From: an uncultured Fibrobacter sp.
Lineage (GTDB): Bacteria > Fibrobacterota > Fibrobacteria > Fibrobacterales > Fibrobacteraceae
NCBI GenBank assembly: GCA_946405515.1
Contig: CAMJHM010000016.1
Coordinates: 1-42,144, forward strand
Reading direction: 5' to 3'
DNA: 42,144 nt
The notes below the pieces were generated by a model that worked only from the letters and a program-made list of their open reading frames with translations, searched no databases and had not been told where the DNA came from. Made by a program: the position numbers and the translations under genes. Of this stretch, positions 41,024-42,144 are shown piece by piece (position 1 is the stretch's first letter; each line of letters begins with the position of its first letter).

Positions 41024-42144
41024 ATGGCTAAGAAAGAATCCAAGAAAAAAGTGGTCCTCGCTTATAGCGGTGGACTCGATACTTCCATCATCATCCCCTG
41101 GCTCAAGGAAAACTACGACTGCGAAGTGATCGCTTTCGCCGCCGACCTCGGTCAGAACGACTTCCCGGACGCTAAGGCCCTCGAAGACAAGGCTCTGAAG
41201 ACTGGCGCTTCCAAGTGCTACGTTCTCGACCTCAAGAAGGAATTCCTCGAAGACTACGTTTGGCCGACCGTTCGCGCCGGTGCCAAGTACGAAGGTACCT
41301 ACCTCCTGGGTACTTCTTTCGCCCGTCCGCTCATCGCCAAGTACCAGGTGAAGATTGCCGAAAAGGAAGGCGCTTACGCTGTTGCTCACGGTGCTACCGG
41401 TAAGGGTAACGACCAGGTCCGTTTCGAACTGACCTACGCCGCTCTCAACCCGAAGCTCGAAATCATCGCTCCGTGGAAGGACCCGAAGTGGACGTTCCAT
41501 AGCCGCGAAGACGCTATCGACTACGCTGCCGCTCACAAGATTCCGCTGAACGGCATCAGCAAGAAGAAGATTTACTCCGAAGACGGTAACCTGTGGCACC
41601 TCTCTCACGAAGGTGGCGTTCTGGAATTCCCGGAACAGGAACACAAGTACGAATTCCTCAAGCACACCAACACGTATGAAAAGGCCCCGAACAAGGCTGA
41701 TCACGTGACGATTACCTTCGATAAGGGTAATCCGGTGGCTATCGACGGCAAGAAGATGGGCGCTGTCGAACTCCTCGAATACCTGAACAAGATTGGCGGC
41801 AAGAACGCTTGCGGTCTCTTGGACATCGTCGAAAACCGCCTCGTTGGCCTGAAGAGCCGCGGCGTGTACGAAACTCCGGGTGGCACGCTCCTGTACAAGG
41901 CTCACGAATGCCTGCAGCAGCTCGTGCTCGACAAGGAAACTTTGTTCGAAGCCCAGAAGATGTCTATGACCTATGCCAACCTCGTGTACAATGGCCAGTG
42001 GTTTACTCCGCTCCGCCAGGCTATGGACGCCTTCTTCGCCGAAGTCAACTCTGTGGTGACCGGTGAAGTGACGCTGAAGCTCTACAAGGGCAACATCATC
42101 CCGGCCGGCATCAAGAGCCCCTACAGCCTCTACGACATGGGCCT
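41024..42144 (+). CDS. argG: Argininosuccinate synthase (3' end outside window)
   Basis: The frame is open from ATG 41024 to the window edge, giving 373 full codons of about 400. The enzyme joins citrulline and aspartate using ATP in arginine synthesis, in the cytoplasm. The N-terminal ATP pyrophosphatase motif AYSGGLDTS is at residues 13-21, followed by [33 protein letters not shown] and APWKDP, all family hallmarks. AAAGGA lies 8 nt before the ATG. Codon use is strongly biased, like fumarase. It is divergent from the MCE gene. Confidence 0.96.
   Translation, partial: MAKKESKKKVVLAYSGGLDTSIIIPWLKENYDCEVIAFAADLGQNDFPDAKALEDKALKTGASKCYVLDLKKEFLEDYVWPTVRAGAKYEGTYLLGTSFARPLIAKYQVKIAEKEGAYAVAHGATGKGNDQVRFELTYAALNPKLEIIAPWKDPKWTFHSREDAIDYAAAHKIPLNGISKKKIYSEDGNLWHLSHEGGVLEFPEQEHKYEFLKHTNTYEKAPNKADHVTITFDKGNPVAIDGKKMGAVELLEYLNKIGGKNACGLLDIVENRLVGLKSRGVYETPGGTLLYKAHECLQQLVLDKETLFEAQKMSMTYANLVYNGQWFTPLRQAMDAFFAEVNSVVTGEVTLKLYKGNIIPAGIKSPYSLYDMG

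Overview
The window looks like chromosome from a Fibrobacter-type cellulolytic bacterium. The evidence is a FISUMP-domain lipoprotein (the Fibrobacter succinogenes major paralogous domain), three giant family-9 glycoside hydrolases (GH9) in a row, a GH11 xylanase with a low-complexity linker, and a class I fumarase of the kind used in succinate-forming fermentation. Genus-level assignment is inference from gene content; no rRNA gene is present. There is no phage, insertion sequence, CRISPR array or tRNA gene that I can recognise.

Layout. 1-2.7 kb: the 3' end of a transketolase gene, a FISUMP lipoprotein, nrdR, and an RlmI-like rRNA methyltransferase, all on the plus strand. 2.9-7.1 kb: a minus-strand signalling operon of a seven-helix sensor kinase, a stand-alone receiver, and a sigma-54 activator whose receiver has Glu in place of the phosphoacceptor Asp. 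7.2-26.5 kb: three minus-strand GH9 genes encoding 1932, 2152 and 2193 residues. Each has a signal peptide, a catalytic module, two FN3 modules, a beta-rich (binding-like) region, two pairs of alternating Ig-like repeats with acidic Ca-loop-like motifs, and a C-terminal domain ending in a basic tail. 26.6-30.3 kb: a divergent surface lipoprotein, the GH11 xylanase, and an Ala/Pro/Glu-rich protein with a C-terminal membrane helix. 30.6-32.9 kb: fumarase and an orphan ABC-2 permease. 32.9-35.1 kb: a MORN-type repeat lipoprotein. 35.2-35.6 kb: RNase P RNA (minus strand). 35.7-37.8 kb: an Omp85-like outer-membrane barrel and a small membrane protein. 37.8-40.9 kb: MCE/MlaD-family protein and RecG (minus strand). 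41.0 kb to the end: argG, cut by the window edge.

How it works together. The 7-30 kb block is an extracellular plant-cell-wall degradation locus (cellulases, a xylanase and a possible surface lipoprotein partner), next to a sensor/regulator operon that could control it, though no sigma-54 promoter was found at the GH genes. A perfect TGTGA-N6-TCACA palindrome lies upstream of the xylanase, and a degenerate relative lies between the third GH9 gene and the lipoprotein, suggesting CRP/FNR-type control. The GH9 proteins and the xylanase end in two different candidate sorting domains.

Two window-wide signals stand out. A TATATT -10-like hexamer recurs upstream of many genes, and in nrdR and the MCE gene it sits exactly 6 nt before the ATG with no Shine-Dalgarno, which predicts leaderless mRNAs. 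All domain calls are from reading motifs by eye; none was confirmed by a database search.
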